Assembly: GCA_028684915.1 (NCBI GenBank)
Contig: JAQUEZ010000039.1
Span: forward strand, 1 to 40,359
Source: Desulfobulbus sp.
GTDB lineage: Bacteria > Desulfobacterota > Desulfobulbia > Desulfobulbales > Desulfobulbaceae
Reading direction: 5' to 3'
Length of the DNA stretch: 40,359 nucleotides
Shown here: piece after piece, positions 23,503-32,774 of the stretch
Layout: each line of letters starts with the position of its first letter
How positions within the stretch are numbered: the stretch's first letter is position 1
Notes under the pieces: generated by a model
Databases searched by the model: none
The model's input: only the letters and a program-made list of their open reading frames with translations
What the model was told of the DNA's origin: nothing
Program-made: the position numbers and the translations under genes

Positions 23503-23569
23503 CCCGTCTTGCATCGCAACCATCTAATATATGGCCTTTTATCAGGTCACCTAACACAACCCTAATTCG

Positions 23570-23585
23570 GTAAAAATATTTTTAC
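23570..23585. promoter_or_regulatory. Perfect 16-bp palindrome upstream of the porin promoter
   Basis: GTAAAAATATTTTTAC is fully self-complementary, followed by a half-copy GGTAAAAA at 23589-23596. It lies 15 bp upstream of the TTGACG box and is a good candidate operator. Confidence 0.5.
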
Positions 23586-23600
23586 TTTGGTAAAAAAAAC

Positions 23601-23629
23601 TTGACGGTCCGGCCAACTTATTATAGGGT
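23601..23629 (+). promoter_or_regulatory. Probable sigma-70 promoter of the porin gene
   Basis: TTGACG, 17 nt, TAGGGT. It implies a leader of about 185 nt ahead of the porin ATG. The -10 match is weak. Confidence 0.4.
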
Positions 23630-23747
23630 TAAATCATCTCAGATAGCTTTACAAAGTTTCTCGTAGATAGGGACACTTGGTGGCTCCGTAGAAATCAAAA
23701 AACGGACAGTCACACCTCATGTCAACAGTAAGTAAGTTTCGAAGCTT

Positions 23748-23779
23748 GAAACGTCGTTCTCATGTTTTTTTCGAGAGCG
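23748..23779. repeat. Hairpin motif R2 in the porin leader
   Basis: GAAACGTCGTTCTC, then CATGTTTTTTTC, then GAGAGCG. CGTTCTC pairs with GAGAGCG (one G:U). It lies in the presumed 5' leader of the porin mRNA, about 40 nt before the ATG. Confidence 0.45.
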
Positions 23780-23820
23780 GAAAACTTGCATCCAACACCC
23801 GATAACGAAAGGAGAGGACA

Positions 23821-25161
23821 ATGAAAAAAGTACTACTTACAGGCGCTGCCCTGATGCTGGTTGGTGGCATTGTTGCTACCGAGAAGACCTACGCAGCCGA
23901 GCCTGGCGTAAAAATCACCGGCGATGCCCGTGTTCGTCTGTGGTATATGAACGATGCGTATGACTTTAACGATAGCAACGCTAAAGATTCCGAGACCACC
24001 ATGGATTCTCGTGTCCGTTTGAACATCACCGGTACGGCTGCTGGCGGCTCTTATGCTTCAGTCCGAATCCGAATGATGGAAAACAAGATGGGCGACATGG
24101 ATGCTGACCTTTACACTGGATTGGCATCAACCGGTAATGACAATATTTGGGTCGACAAAGCCTATGTCGGTATTCCTTTCAATGATACTTTCACTCTGGA
24201 AGTTGGTAAATACCGTTCCACCTACGGCCCGCTTGCTGCTACGTACAACTTCTTTTACGATGACGTCAATCTCACTGGTATGAAGGGCATCGTTAAGCTT
24301 GACAATATTGAGATCAATCCTTTCATCGAGTGGATGGAAGAAGCTCAAACTACCGAGTACACAGGATCTACGGTCACCAACGATGCGAATGACGACAACG
24401 ACGAAATTCGTTTCGGCGCGCATGTCAAGGCTAAGTTGAACAAAGATTGGACCGTCGGAGGTATGCTGGGGTATCAAACTGATAGTCGTGAGGAGTACTT
24501 AGGATTCAAGGCAAATGAAGGCTTTTTTGGCTCATTGTATGCTAAAGGTCAGAATGGCCCCTTCGGCATCTATGGCGAGTTGGCTGTCACCGATGGTGAC
24601 CTGAACGGTTTTAATTATTGGACTTCAAAAACCGCAGATACTAATCAGTCAGGAGCAGCAGGCGACCTATTTGGCTCCGATGACACGGGTTTCGGTGGAT
24701 ATGTTGTCCCCAATTACCAGATCGACAAGTTAAACATTGGACTTAATTTGGGTTTCACATCCAATGGTTTTATGCCTGACAACACCTTTGGGTTCGTTAT
24801 GCTTGGTGGCGCCGATAACAGCAAGCTAAGCGATTATTCAATTGGTGCTAGCGGTGACTGGATGTGGGCTGGCTTGGTGGCTACTTATCAAATTGCCGAA
24901 GACCTGAAACTGACTGGTAACTTGGTCTATGCTGATGTCGATGCATGGAGTATTGCTGGTGTTGACGGCCCCTTAGTCGCCGATAAGGGTCTCCAAACTT
25001 TGGACAGTGCATGGGAACTCTCTGCAGTTCTGCAGTATACCATTAGCAAGGGTGCTGATGTCTATTTCTCTGCTGGAATGTTGTCTCCGGAAATGCATTA
25101 TGCAAACGCCCCTGACGACACTGCTTTCGGTGCGTTGACCCGCTTCGAGCTGAAGTTCTAA
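23821..25161 (+). CDS. Outer-membrane porin
   Basis: 446 residues. The signal peptide ends at YAA-EP (about 26). The mature N-terminus VKITGDARVRLWY and repeated strands (DSRVRLNITGTA, YASVRIRMMENKM, FTLEVGKYRSTYGPL) are typical of general or anion porins, with acidic loops (NDANDDNDE). It ends FGALTRFELKF with the terminal Phe needed for barrel assembly. GGAGAGG precedes the ATG. Monocistronic, with a long leader carrying an R2 hairpin, a palindrome upstream and a strong terminator, consistent with an abundant and regulated major porin. The substrate is not predictable. Confidence 0.85.
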   Translation: MKKVLLTGAALMLVGGIVATEKTYAAEPGVKITGDARVRLWYMNDAYDFNDSNAKDSETTMDSRVRLNITGTAAGGSYASVRIRMMENKMGDMDADLYTGLASTGNDNIWVDKAYVGIPFNDTFTLEVGKYRSTYGPLAATYNFFYDDVNLTGMKGIVKLDNIEINPFIEWMEEAQTTEYTGSTVTNDANDDNDEIRFGAHVKAKLNKDWTVGGMLGYQTDSREEYLGFKANEGFFGSLYAKGQNGPFGIYGELAVTDGDLNGFNYWTSKTADTNQSGAAGDLFGSDDTGFGGYVVPNYQIDKLNIGLNLGFTSNGFMPDNTFGFVMLGGADNSKLSDYSIGASGDWMWAGLVATYQIAEDLKLTGNLVYADVDAWSIAGVDGPLVADKGLQTLDSAWELSAVLQYTISKGADVYFSAGMLSPEMHYANAPDDTAFGALTRFELKF

Positions 25162-25183
25162 TTTTCTTTAGCACTCAAGCAAC

Positions 25184-25219
25184 AAAAAAGGCGTTGGGCT
25201 TATGGCCCAGCGCCTTTTT
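25184..25219. terminator. Rho-independent terminator after the porin gene
   Basis: AAAAAAGGCGTTGGGC-TTATG-GCCCAGCGCCTTTTT: 10-bp stem with A- and T-runs, able to serve both the porin and the convergent kinase gene. Confidence 0.9.
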
Positions 25220-25281
25220 CTTGTTTCGGGCACGAGCAAGACACATGTCCGCCCCGTCTTCTGATCAAGAGCACAAGCTTT

Positions 25282-27117
25282 TTATTCCTCAACTATCCTC
25301 GGCAACACCACCGTTGCCCGGGTACCGCCTTCGCTGCGATTATCCAAGCTCAAGCGGCCACCGTGGTCCTCAACGATACGCTTCACCAAGGTGAGCCCCA
25401 TGCCGGTGCCGACCATCTTGGTGGTATAAAAGGGATCTGTGGCATGGTCCCCATGTGATTCACCCAAGCCATGGCCGGAATCACGAAGGATAATGCGCAC
25501 CTCTTCCTCAACAAGCTCCACCTCAATCATCAATTCGCCCCCTTCCGGCATGGCTTCTACCGAGTTACGGATTAAGTGGACCAAGGCCTGTTGAATCAGG
25601 CGAGGGTCAACCTCCACCAGAGGATCAACCTCAGGGAGGAGCATTATCTGTTTAATGCCCTGTTCCTTTAATGCATTGAAGTGGAGGAGCAACGACTTGT
25701 GGATCAAGGGAAAGAGGTGGGTCCGTTCCAACTCCGGCTTGACCTGCTCGACAAAACTAAACAGATCTTCCAGGGTCTTTTCGATCTTCTCCGCCTCACC
25801 AGCCATCATCGCCAGAAAGCGGAGCAACTCCTTATTATCGATCTTGCGGGCCAGCAGACGGGCGGTACCGCCGATAGCGGTGATCGGATTGCGGATACTG
25901 TGGGCCAGCTGAGCCGCCATGTGGCCTAGGGCCGAGTACCGTTCGGCCTCTATCAACAGATCCTTGTTTTTTTCCAGCTCCTGAGTGGCAGACTCTAACT
26001 CCTTGATTTTGTGTTGCATGTCCACATAGAGCCGGCAATGCTCGATCGCCAAACTCGCCTGACCGGCAAAACTCTCCAGGGCACGGATGCGCTCCTCGTC
26101 TATAGGGCTACGGTTAACGAAATGATCGGCAATAATGACGCCCAAGGATCGGCTTGGGGAATAGAGCGGAATAACCACAAAAGAGTCTTCCTGCAAAAGG
26201 CCAATCAATTCCAGGGGCACGGGACAAATGGCCTCGCCCCCTTCAACCAGAATGGACTCTCGATTACGCACTGCCCGGATGAGGAGGTGCTCCCTATCGG
26301 CGGCATCCACCCGCAAGGCCCGCACAATTCGGTTCACCTCGGCGTCTACCGTGGTTTCATTGCGCTGGATGCGGGCGAAAAGATCGCTTAAACCGAGTTC
26401 CTGATTTCGAATGTCCTGCCAGATGCGGCTTCCATCCTCACGGTTTCCTGGTCCGATAGCCAATCGCCCTTCCAGATATTCACCCGCTTCATCAAACAGT
26501 GCCAAAAATGCACGGTTAAAGCGGAGCCCCTCATCGGCAGTGATACCGACCAGAATTGCCAACAAAATTTCATCGAGCTCGGTCATGCTCAGGTAGGCGC
26601 TGTTCATCTTCATCGCCAGTCGGTGCGCAAGACCGATACGGTAGTTTGCCTGTTCAATCTGCCGTTGATACTGGCGGTTGCGGATGGAAAGGCGCCGTTT
26701 TTCAAGAACCCGGCGAAGCGTGGCAAGTAAATCGGTGAAATGGACCGGTTTGGCCAGGTAGTCATCGGCGCCGTAGCGGAGACAGGCCAGAGCGGTTTGG
26801 AGATCGGTTACTGCTGTCAGCATAATCACCGCCAGGTCCGGATCTCGCTCTTTGAGTTCGGGCAGCAGTTTCATGCCGTCTGCATCGGGTAGGCCGATAT
26901 CCAGCAAAACCAAAGCCACTTTATGGGTTGCCAACTGTTGGTGGAGCGTGGCCGCTGATTCGGCGGTGACCGAGGAGAATCCCTGCTGCTCGAGAAAATC
27001 CTGCAGCAGAGAAACGATATCGGGAAAATCGTCGACAATAACAATCACCTCGCCGTCCTCCAGAAATTCGTCCTCGGCGATAGAGAGGGGAGGAGGGGGA
27101 AAGTTATGTTCGAGCAT
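25282..27117 (-). CDS. Hybrid histidine kinase, receiver-GAF-HisKA-HATPase
   Basis: About 611 residues, cytoplasmic. The receiver comes first (24-140; acidic pair VDDFPD, D73 in LLDIGLPDADG, K124 in LAKPVH), then a GAF-like domain (about 180-365), a coiled linker, HisKA with H406 (QLAHSIRNPITAIGG) and an HATPase domain (VHLIRNSVEAM, RDSGHGLGES, DPFYTTKMVGTGMGL). The N-terminal receiver suggests control by another kinase. The start is uncertain: ATG at 27117 lacks a ribosome site, and GTG at 27048 has GGAGG 8 nt upstream and would start directly at the receiver. Monocistronic, divergent from the HEAT gene; the 304-bp gap has no clear element. It has no dedicated partner nearby. Confidence 0.85.
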   Translation of the reverse strand: MLEHNFPPPPLSIAEDEFLEDGEVIVIVDDFPDIVSLLQDFLEQQGFSSVTAESAATLHQQLATHKVALVLLDIGLPDADGMKLLPELKERDPDLAVIMLTAVTDLQTALACLRYGADDYLAKPVHFTDLLATLRRVLEKRRLSIRNRQYQRQIEQANYRIGLAHRLAMKMNSAYLSMTELDEILLAILVGITADEGLRFNRAFLALFDEAGEYLEGRLAIGPGNREDGSRIWQDIRNQELGLSDLFARIQRNETTVDAEVNRIVRALRVDAADREHLLIRAVRNRESILVEGGEAICPVPLELIGLLQEDSFVVIPLYSPSRSLGVIIADHFVNRSPIDEERIRALESFAGQASLAIEHCRLYVDMQHKIKELESATQELEKNKDLLIEAERYSALGHMAAQLAHSIRNPITAIGGTARLLARKIDNKELLRFLAMMAGEAEKIEKTLEDLFSFVEQVKPELERTHLFPLIHKSLLLHFNALKEQGIKQIMLLPEVDPLVEVDPRLIQQALVHLIRNSVEAMPEGGELMIEVELVEEEVRIILRDSGHGLGESHGDHATDPFYTTKMVGTGMGLTLVKRIVEDHGGRLSLDNRSEGGTRATVVLPRIVEE

Positions 27118-27421
27118 GAGATTATGGGGAGATGAGATTAGAGGGCAACTTGAAGAGCCAACGGATTCGTTACACGTCAAAAATCGATTAGCTATGCTTC
27201 GTACAACCGCACCTTACGGGTCACGGGACAATGTTCTCAGCTAAAATCGAATGTTCGAGAATTTTTTCAAGAAACCCAAGCGTACCAACGGCACAAGACC
27301 ACTGGTTCTGTTCTACTCCTCCGCAAAAAGTGTGTCAAGAAGCGGTGATGGATGATTCTCGGATTGCCGCAGACGGCCAGCCATGGTATGGACCAGCAAA
27401 TCCAATCCCAAAGAAGAGACT

Positions 27422-27838
27422 ATGCCCCATTCATCCCAACTTGCCGATAGAAAATCAGAGGTCAGCGATCAGGAACTGATCCAGGTTATTGCAGATTTTC
27501 TTGCCATGGGCCATGTAGAAAATATTGTGGCCATGTTCCGCCAGGAGCCCCGCTATTTTGCCTGGACCGGCCACCTACTGACCGATGAACGCTATGCGGT
27601 GCGCCTTGGTGTTTCCGTCCTTTTCGAACATTTGCAGGGACTCTGCCCTGAACAGCTGCCCTTAGCCATTCCAGGCTTGATCACCGAACTGGACCACAAA
27701 GAGGCTTGGGTACGTGGTGAAGCCGCCAGCGTCCTTGGCATCATTGCCACTCCTGAAGCCCTTGCCCCATTGTCCAATCTTTTGCAAGACAGCTCGCCCC
27801 AGGTGGTGGAAATCGTCGAGGACATCCTGGGAGCATGA
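27422..27838 (+). CDS. HEAT-repeat protein
   Basis: A 138-residue helical protein. Paired helices of the HEAT/PBS-lyase type are visible: RYAVRLGVSVLFEHLQ, then AIPGLITELDHKEAWVRGEAASVLGIIATPEALAPLSNLLQDSSPQVVEIVEDIL split over the last two repeats. Such repeats are protein-binding scaffolds. An AAGAAGAG stretch precedes the ATG at 27422; an in-frame extension upstream looks non-coding. Its stop overlaps the ATG of the helicase gene (ATGA), so the two are translationally coupled. I cannot assign a partner. Confidence 0.75.
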   Translation: MPHSSQLADRKSEVSDQELIQVIADFLAMGHVENIVAMFRQEPRYFAWTGHLLTDERYAVRLGVSVLFEHLQGLCPEQLPLAIPGLITELDHKEAWVRGEAASVLGIIATPEALAPLSNLLQDSSPQVVEIVEDILGA

Positions 27839-29799
27839 CCATGGAACAGTTTTTTGGCCCTGAAGGCCTCCTGGCTAATAATCTTCCCGGATACGAATCC
27901 AGACCGGGCCAGTTAACCATGGCCCAAGCGGTGGATAACCTTCTGGCCACGCCTGAGGAATTTCTCGGAGACCAGGCGGCAAGCCTGGTGATCGAGGCTG
28001 AAACTGGCCTGGGCAAAACCCTGGCCTACCTTATTCCGGCCGTACTCAGTGGCAAACGGGTGGTGGTTTCGACCCATACGCGAAATCTGCAGGACCAGAT
28101 CCTTTTAAAAGAAATACCCCTGATCCTCACCTTTATTGATCCCGAGCTTAAGGCGCTGTGCGTCAAAGGACGGCAAAACTACCTCTGTCTCTATCGCTGG
28201 CACCAGTTACTGGCAGCACATCCGGGCGAGGTGTTAGGGGCGCAGGAAAAGAAGAAAATTGAGGACTGGCTCCACAGCACCCTGTATGGGGAGCGCTCGG
28301 AGCTCGATTGGCTCAGCGCATCGTCCCCCCTGTGGCAGAAAATCAGCTGTCAGTCACATTTTTGTTTGGGAGCAAACTGCCCCGAAGCTGCGGCCTGCTA
28401 CCTCAACCAGCTGCGGCGGGATGCAGCCAACAGCCGGCTGTTGATCGTTAATCACCACCTGCTCTTTTCCGATCTCGCCATTCGCCGCACCGGATTTGGC
28501 GAGGTGTTGCCCCGCTATGAAAGTGTCATATTCGACGAAGCGCACCACGTGGAGCAGGTGGCCACCACCTTTTTCGGGTTCACCTTTTCCCGTTTTCAAC
28601 TTATTGACCTGGCAGGAGATCTGGAGCGCAGTGCGCAAACCGAACTTTCCGGATCACCCCAGGCTGCACTGCTCCAGAGCGTTGCCCGAGTGGTTGCTTC
28701 GGTTGAACGGTTCTCCACCGCTTTCCCCATGGAGCGAGGCCGCTTCCCCTTAACGCCTGAGATCATCGAACAAAAGGTGGTGCGCGAGTCCCACGATGAC
28801 CTTAAACTCGCCCTGACCCATCTGCTGCTGGCACTTGATCCTCTGGCAGGCAGCGAAGGACTTTGGCGCCAGTATCTGGACCGGGCACAGGATTTATCCA
28901 CCCGCCTGGATCGACTTCTGGTCGAACAATTTGACGATCTCCCGCCCGAGGATATCCCTTTTACCTACTGGTTTGAACGCGGCGATCGCAATCTCACCTT
29001 GTGCGCCACCCCTGTGGATGTGGCATTGGAATTACAGACCAGTCTCTTTGCCGCCGTGCGCCACTGCATCTTTTCCTCGGCAACTTTAACCACGGGCGGC
29101 AACTTTACCTATTTTCTCGATCGTACCGGCCTGAGCCAGGAGACGCCGACCCTGTCGCTCGGTTCCCCTTTTGACTATAACGGACGAAGCCTGTTATACG
29201 TTCCGCCTTCAACCTGCCCCGAACCCAATGGAGTTGGCTATGTCGAAGCGATCCACCAGAACCTGGAACAACTGATCCTCCATGCCCAGGGCCGCAGCCT
29301 TTGTTTGTTCACCTCCTTTGCCGCCATGGACCGAGCCGCAGCCTTTCTTCAGGGCCGCCTTCCCTACCCGCTTTTGGTTCAAGGAGAGGCACCGCGACGA
29401 CGTCTGCTTGAGGCCTTTACCTGCCAAACCGAGTCGGTACTTCTGGCTGTGGCTAGCTTTTGGGAGGGGGTGGATATCCCTGGAGAAGCGCTGAGCCTGG
29501 TCATTATCGACAAATTACCGTTTGAAGTCCCCAGTGACCCTGTTATTATGGCCCGAATCAGCCGCATTAAGGCGCTTGGCGGAAACCCTTTTGTCCAATT
29601 TCAAATTCCCCGAGCGATTCTCACCCTTCGCCAGGGTGTGGGACGATTGATGCGTACCGCCGAAGACCGCGGGGTGATTGCAATACTGGATACTCGGCTT
29701 TTTACCAAAGGGTATGGCCGTCAATTTCTCAAAAGTCTGCCTCCTAGTCCCCTGACTCGCGATCTGGACGCGGTTGCAACGTTCTTTCGACACCTATAA
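27835..29799 (+). CDS. dinG: DinG/XPD-family Fe-S DNA helicase
   Basis: 654 residues, superfamily 2. Walker A is ETGLGKT (56-62), the DEAH box is FDEAHH (233-238), and C-terminal helicase motifs include SFWEGVDIPGE and QGVGRLMRT. Four Cys fit an XPD-type [4Fe-4S] cluster between motifs I and II: C118, C177, C182 and C188 (C172 may be an alternative ligand). By family it unwinds DNA 5'-3', acting on repair intermediates such as R-loops or recombination forks. It overlaps the HEAT gene by 4 bases and is followed 2 bp later by a prenyl synthase gene. A second ATG two codons on is also possible. Confidence 0.9.
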   Translation: MTMEQFFGPEGLLANNLPGYESRPGQLTMAQAVDNLLATPEEFLGDQAASLVIEAETGLGKTLAYLIPAVLSGKRVVVSTHTRNLQDQILLKEIPLILTFIDPELKALCVKGRQNYLCLYRWHQLLAAHPGEVLGAQEKKKIEDWLHSTLYGERSELDWLSASSPLWQKISCQSHFCLGANCPEAAACYLNQLRRDAANSRLLIVNHHLLFSDLAIRRTGFGEVLPRYESVIFDEAHHVEQVATTFFGFTFSRFQLIDLAGDLERSAQTELSGSPQAALLQSVARVVASVERFSTAFPMERGRFPLTPEIIEQKVVRESHDDLKLALTHLLLALDPLAGSEGLWRQYLDRAQDLSTRLDRLLVEQFDDLPPEDIPFTYWFERGDRNLTLCATPVDVALELQTSLFAAVRHCIFSSATLTTGGNFTYFLDRTGLSQETPTLSLGSPFDYNGRSLLYVPPSTCPEPNGVGYVEAIHQNLEQLILHAQGRSLCLFTSFAAMDRAAAFLQGRLPYPLLVQGEAPRRRLLEAFTCQTESVLLAVASFWEGVDIPGEALSLVIIDKLPFEVPSDPVIMARISRIKALGGNPFVQFQIPRAILTLRQGVGRLMRTAEDRGVIAILDTRLFTKGYGRQFLKSLPPSPLTRDLDAVATFFRHL

Positions 29800-29801
29800 T
29801 C

Positions 29802-30812
29802 ATGTCCTCAACGCCCGACTTTAATGATCTTCTCGCCATGGCTGCCTCAGTTGCAGCCCGGGTGGAAACCGCCATGCGCGATGACCTCACCACAGCGCTC
29901 TCCGGATGCGATCCTCTCCTGGCTCAGGTTTTGGAACACGCCCTGTTCAACGGCGGTAAACGCATCCGTCCGTTCCTCACCGTTCTCTGTGCACGTAGTT
30001 GTGGCCGTGATGACGAGGATCTCTACCTGCTGGCGGCCGCCTTTGAATATCTCCATGTTGCCACCTTGGTCCATGATGATGTGATTGATCACGCCCCCAA
30101 ACGGCGAGGAAAAATCACGGTGAGCGCTCAATTCGGCTTGGCTGCAGCCATACTTGCCGGAGATTGGCTCCATGCCCGCAGCATGCACCTGATTGGCCGG
30201 TTGGCCGGAGCAGAGGGCCTAGAAATCTTTTGCGAGGCTACCGCCTCCATGGTCAACGGAGAATTTGAACAGCTGCGCTATGTTGCCGACATGAGCACCG
30301 GCGAAGAGCAATATTTTGCCGTTATCCAACAGAAAACCGGCAATTTGATCGCCTCCACCTGTGCCATCGGCGCCCTTTTTGCCGCAGCCGCCCCTGCTCA
30401 CCGCCAAGCCTTGGCAACCTACGGCAACCGTATTGGCGCAGCCTTCCAGGTCGTTGACGATCTCCTTGATTTTCAAGGTCAGGCTGAGACCACCGGTAAA
30501 AAAACGGGCAACGACTTCATTGAAGGCAAGTTGACTCTGCCCATCCTCCATACCCTTGCCCGAGCAAGTGTCGAGGACAAATTAACCTTGGAGAAGCTCT
30601 TCCATGGTGACCGCACTCTGCCCGAGGCCTACGCACAACTCTACAGTCTTATCGAACGCTATCAGGGCTTTGTCTCGGCAGCCCTAGCAGCCCAAGATTT
30701 AATTGACCAAGCCCGCTTGGCCCTTACTCCTTTTTCAGCCGATGGAGCGGAAAGTCTTGAAATCAACCTGCTCAAACAACTGGCAGGCTATATCCTCTCC
30801 CGGAAGAAATAA
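29802..30812 (+). CDS. Trans-polyprenyl diphosphate synthase
   Basis: 336 residues. Both aspartate-rich motifs are present: LVHDDVID (first DDxxD-type motif, near 91) and VVDDLLDF (second, near 218), with the GGKRIRP substrate-binding block near 52. The family condenses isopentenyl units onto allylic diphosphates. The length and the residues before the first motif (EYLHVATLVHDD) fit the long-chain synthases that make menaquinone or ubiquinone side chains (IspB/HepT type), but the chain length cannot be read reliably. The gene follows dinG by 2 bp and precedes the YibQ-like gene in a plus-strand run. Confidence 0.9.
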   Translation: MSSTPDFNDLLAMAASVAARVETAMRDDLTTALSGCDPLLAQVLEHALFNGGKRIRPFLTVLCARSCGRDDEDLYLLAAAFEYLHVATLVHDDVIDHAPKRRGKITVSAQFGLAAAILAGDWLHARSMHLIGRLAGAEGLEIFCEATASMVNGEFEQLRYVADMSTGEEQYFAVIQQKTGNLIASTCAIGALFAAAAPAHRQALATYGNRIGAAFQVVDDLLDFQGQAETTGKKTGNDFIEGKLTLPILHTLARASVEDKLTLEKLFHGDRTLPEAYAQLYSLIERYQGFVSAALAAQDLIDQARLALTPFSADGAESLEINLLKQLAGYILSRKK

Positions 30813-30821
30813 TAGCTCTTC

Positions 30822-31760
30822 GTGCCGGGAAGTCCCTTTTCTCATCATTTGCTGCAGGCTTTTCTTGTCCTGGCGATCATCCTGGCTCCGGACGCTCTCC
30901 ATTTTCCTGAGTCCATCGGCCCCGTTGTGGTCCCCCCGGTAAAAAAAACTGTAACTCTCGCCCCTGGGCAAATTCCGCCAGCCCCGGCTCAATCCGTTCT
31001 CAGTGCAGAAGCTGTGTCTCCTACTTCGCTAAAAAAATCCCCGAGCAAATCAGCGCAAAAAAAAACCACCACACTTCCCAAGGTGGCGATAATTATTGAC
31101 GACATGGGCTATAACTGGGAAGCAGGACTGCAACTTCTCCACCTTGATCTCCAACTCAATTTTTCTTTCCTGCCCCAGGCACCGTATACCGAGGAAATGG
31201 CGCGTTTGGCCCACCAACGAGGACGAACCGTTCTCGTTCACCTGCCGATGGAGCCTAAAGATCATCGCTGGAAAGAGGAACCGTTGACCTTGCATGTAGG
31301 GGAGGGAGCAAGGCAACTTCGGGAAAAAACGCAGAGCATGGTGGCCGCAGTTCCCACAAGCACGGGTGCGAACAACCATATGGGGTCTCGTTTGAGCGAA
31401 CAGCAAAAGGAAATACGCCAGGTGCTCGCAACGCTCAAGGAGCAGGGGCTTTTTTTTATCGACTCCTCCACCAGTGCGGCCTCGGTGGCGGAGGCAACGG
31501 CTCGGCAACTCGGCATGCCAACAGCCCGGCGTCGAGTTTTTCTTGATAATGACCAACAGGAATCAGCCATCTGCAGCCAGTTAACCCTGCTCGTCGATCT
31601 CGCGGTACAGGAAGGCGAGGTCATCGCCATCGGCCATCCTAACCAGGGTGTGGTGGCCGCCTTTACCCACTGCGCGCCGACAATATTGGCCAATGTTGAG
31701 CTCGTGAGCGCCGCACAGGTTGTTCACCTATTCCGCCCGGAGAGACCGATCACCCCCTGA
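30822..31760 (+). CDS. Divergent polysaccharide deacetylase, YibQ family
   Basis: 312 residues from a GTG start. An N-terminal membrane segment (about 10-26) precedes a Pro/Ser/Lys-rich linker to residue 85, then the divergent-deacetylase domain: KVAIIIDDMGYNWE, LNFSFLPQAPYTEEMA, VLVHLPMEPKD, GANNHMGSRLS, GLFFIDSSTSAASVA and VIAIGHPNQGVV. These match the family's metal-site His/Asp motifs. It is expected to be anchored with the domain in the periplasm; the substrate is not established for the family. The last 11 bases overlap the convergent ispH gene end, unusual but clear in both frames. Confidence 0.85.
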   Translation: MPGSPFSHHLLQAFLVLAIILAPDALHFPESIGPVVVPPVKKTVTLAPGQIPPAPAQSVLSAEAVSPTSLKKSPSKSAQKKTTTLPKVAIIIDDMGYNWEAGLQLLHLDLQLNFSFLPQAPYTEEMARLAHQRGRTVLVHLPMEPKDHRWKEEPLTLHVGEGARQLREKTQSMVAAVPTSTGANNHMGSRLSEQQKEIRQVLATLKEQGLFFIDSSTSAASVAEATARQLGMPTARRRVFLDNDQQESAICSQLTLLVDLAVQEGEVIAIGHPNQGVVAAFTHCAPTILANVELVSAAQVVHLFRPERPITP

Positions 31761-32676
31761 CCTCAAGATCGGGGACGAGAAAACTGACATGTTCTTCTTC
31801 GCCCTCCATCTCTTCCACCGTGACCGGGCCATGTTGTCCCAGCCACGCAATAACCCCGCTCACCAGATGTTCCGGAGCCGAGGCCCCGGCGCTGATCCCA
31901 ATCGTAGCCACACCTGAAAGCCAGTCAGGGTTGATTTCTCCGGCATCATCGATCAGATAGGCAGGCGTCTGCCGCAACTCCGCCACCTCACGTAACCGAT
32001 TTGAGTTGGAACTGTTTTTTGAGCCGACGATAAGGATCAACTCCACCTGATCGGCAAGCTGGCGAACCGCAGCCTGACGGTTGGTGGTGGCATAGCAGAT
32101 ATCAGTGCGCTCCGGTTCCGAAATCAAAGGGAACCGCTGCCGCAGGGCATTGAGCATCCCTTCGGTATCATCGACACTCAGGGTGGTCTGGGTCACGTAA
32201 CCAACCTTCTCGGGATCACGAACCTGCAAGGTATCCACCTCTAAGGCCTTGGAGACCACATGCACCGGCCCATCCACCTGCCCACAGGTGCCTTCGACCT
32301 CCGGATGCCCCTTGTGCCCGATCACTAACACATCATACCCCTGACTGTACAAACGAATCATGCGGCGATGCACCTTGGACACCAGGGGACAGGTGGCATC
32401 AATGGTCCGTAATCCTAAATTCTGCGCCTGATCCGCCACCGCCTTGGAAACACCGTGGGCACTGAAAATAGTTACCGCACCGGCGGGAATCTCTTCCAAC
32501 TCTTCGACAAATATTGCCCCACGCCGACGCAACTCCTCCAGAACATGGGTGTTATGCACGATTTCATGGAGCACATACACCGGCGGAGAAAAGCGCTCCA
32601 AGGCTTGATGGACAATAGAAATGGCACGGTTAACACCGGCACAGAAACCGCGCGGCTTGGCAAGAACGACCTGCAT
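31750..32676 (-). CDS. ispH: 4-hydroxy-3-methylbut-2-enyl diphosphate reductase
   Basis: 308 residues. The three Cys that bind the Fe-S cluster are C12 (PRGFCAGV), C96 (IDATCPLV) and C194 (ICYATTNRQ), with the SGVATIGISAGASAPEHLV block near the end. It catalyses the last step of the MEP pathway, giving IPP and DMAPP, the substrates of the prenyl synthase encoded just upstream on the other strand. The ATG at 32676 (MQVVLAKPRGF) has GAGG nearby; an in-frame extension of 22 codons upstream is not supported. An R2 motif lies 22 bp upstream of the ATG. Confidence 0.96.
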   Translation of the reverse strand: MQVVLAKPRGFCAGVNRAISIVHQALERFSPPVYVLHEIVHNTHVLEELRRRGAIFVEELEEIPAGAVTIFSAHGVSKAVADQAQNLGLRTIDATCPLVSKVHRRMIRLYSQGYDVLVIGHKGHPEVEGTCGQVDGPVHVVSKALEVDTLQVRDPEKVGYVTQTTLSVDDTEGMLNALRQRFPLISEPERTDICYATTNRQAAVRQLADQVELILIVGSKNSSNSNRLREVAELRQTPAYLIDDAGEINPDWLSGVATIGISAGASAPEHLVSGVIAWLGQHGPVTVEEMEGEEEHVSFLVPDLEVRG

Positions 32677-32697
32677 GGATGACCTCTTTAATGGCGA

Positions 32698-32708
32698 AAC
32701 GACGTTCC
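32698..32708. repeat. R2 motif core upstream of ispH
   Basis: AACGACGTTCC, the 11-mer core of the R2 family, between GCGAA and a GCGCTGCGGAACATG stretch. Only the core is present; the paired arm is not clear. Confidence 0.4.
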
Positions 32709-32774
32709 GCGCTGCGGAACATGTTGGTACGGTGCAGCCCACTTGTTCGATGTTTGGCTGATATTAGGCAACTC

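Noticed and set aside
27250..27354. Small frame (34 codons, MFENFFKKPKRTNGT...) before the HEAT gene
   Set aside because: No ribosome site and no relatives I recognise; it could be chance in a divergent promoter region.
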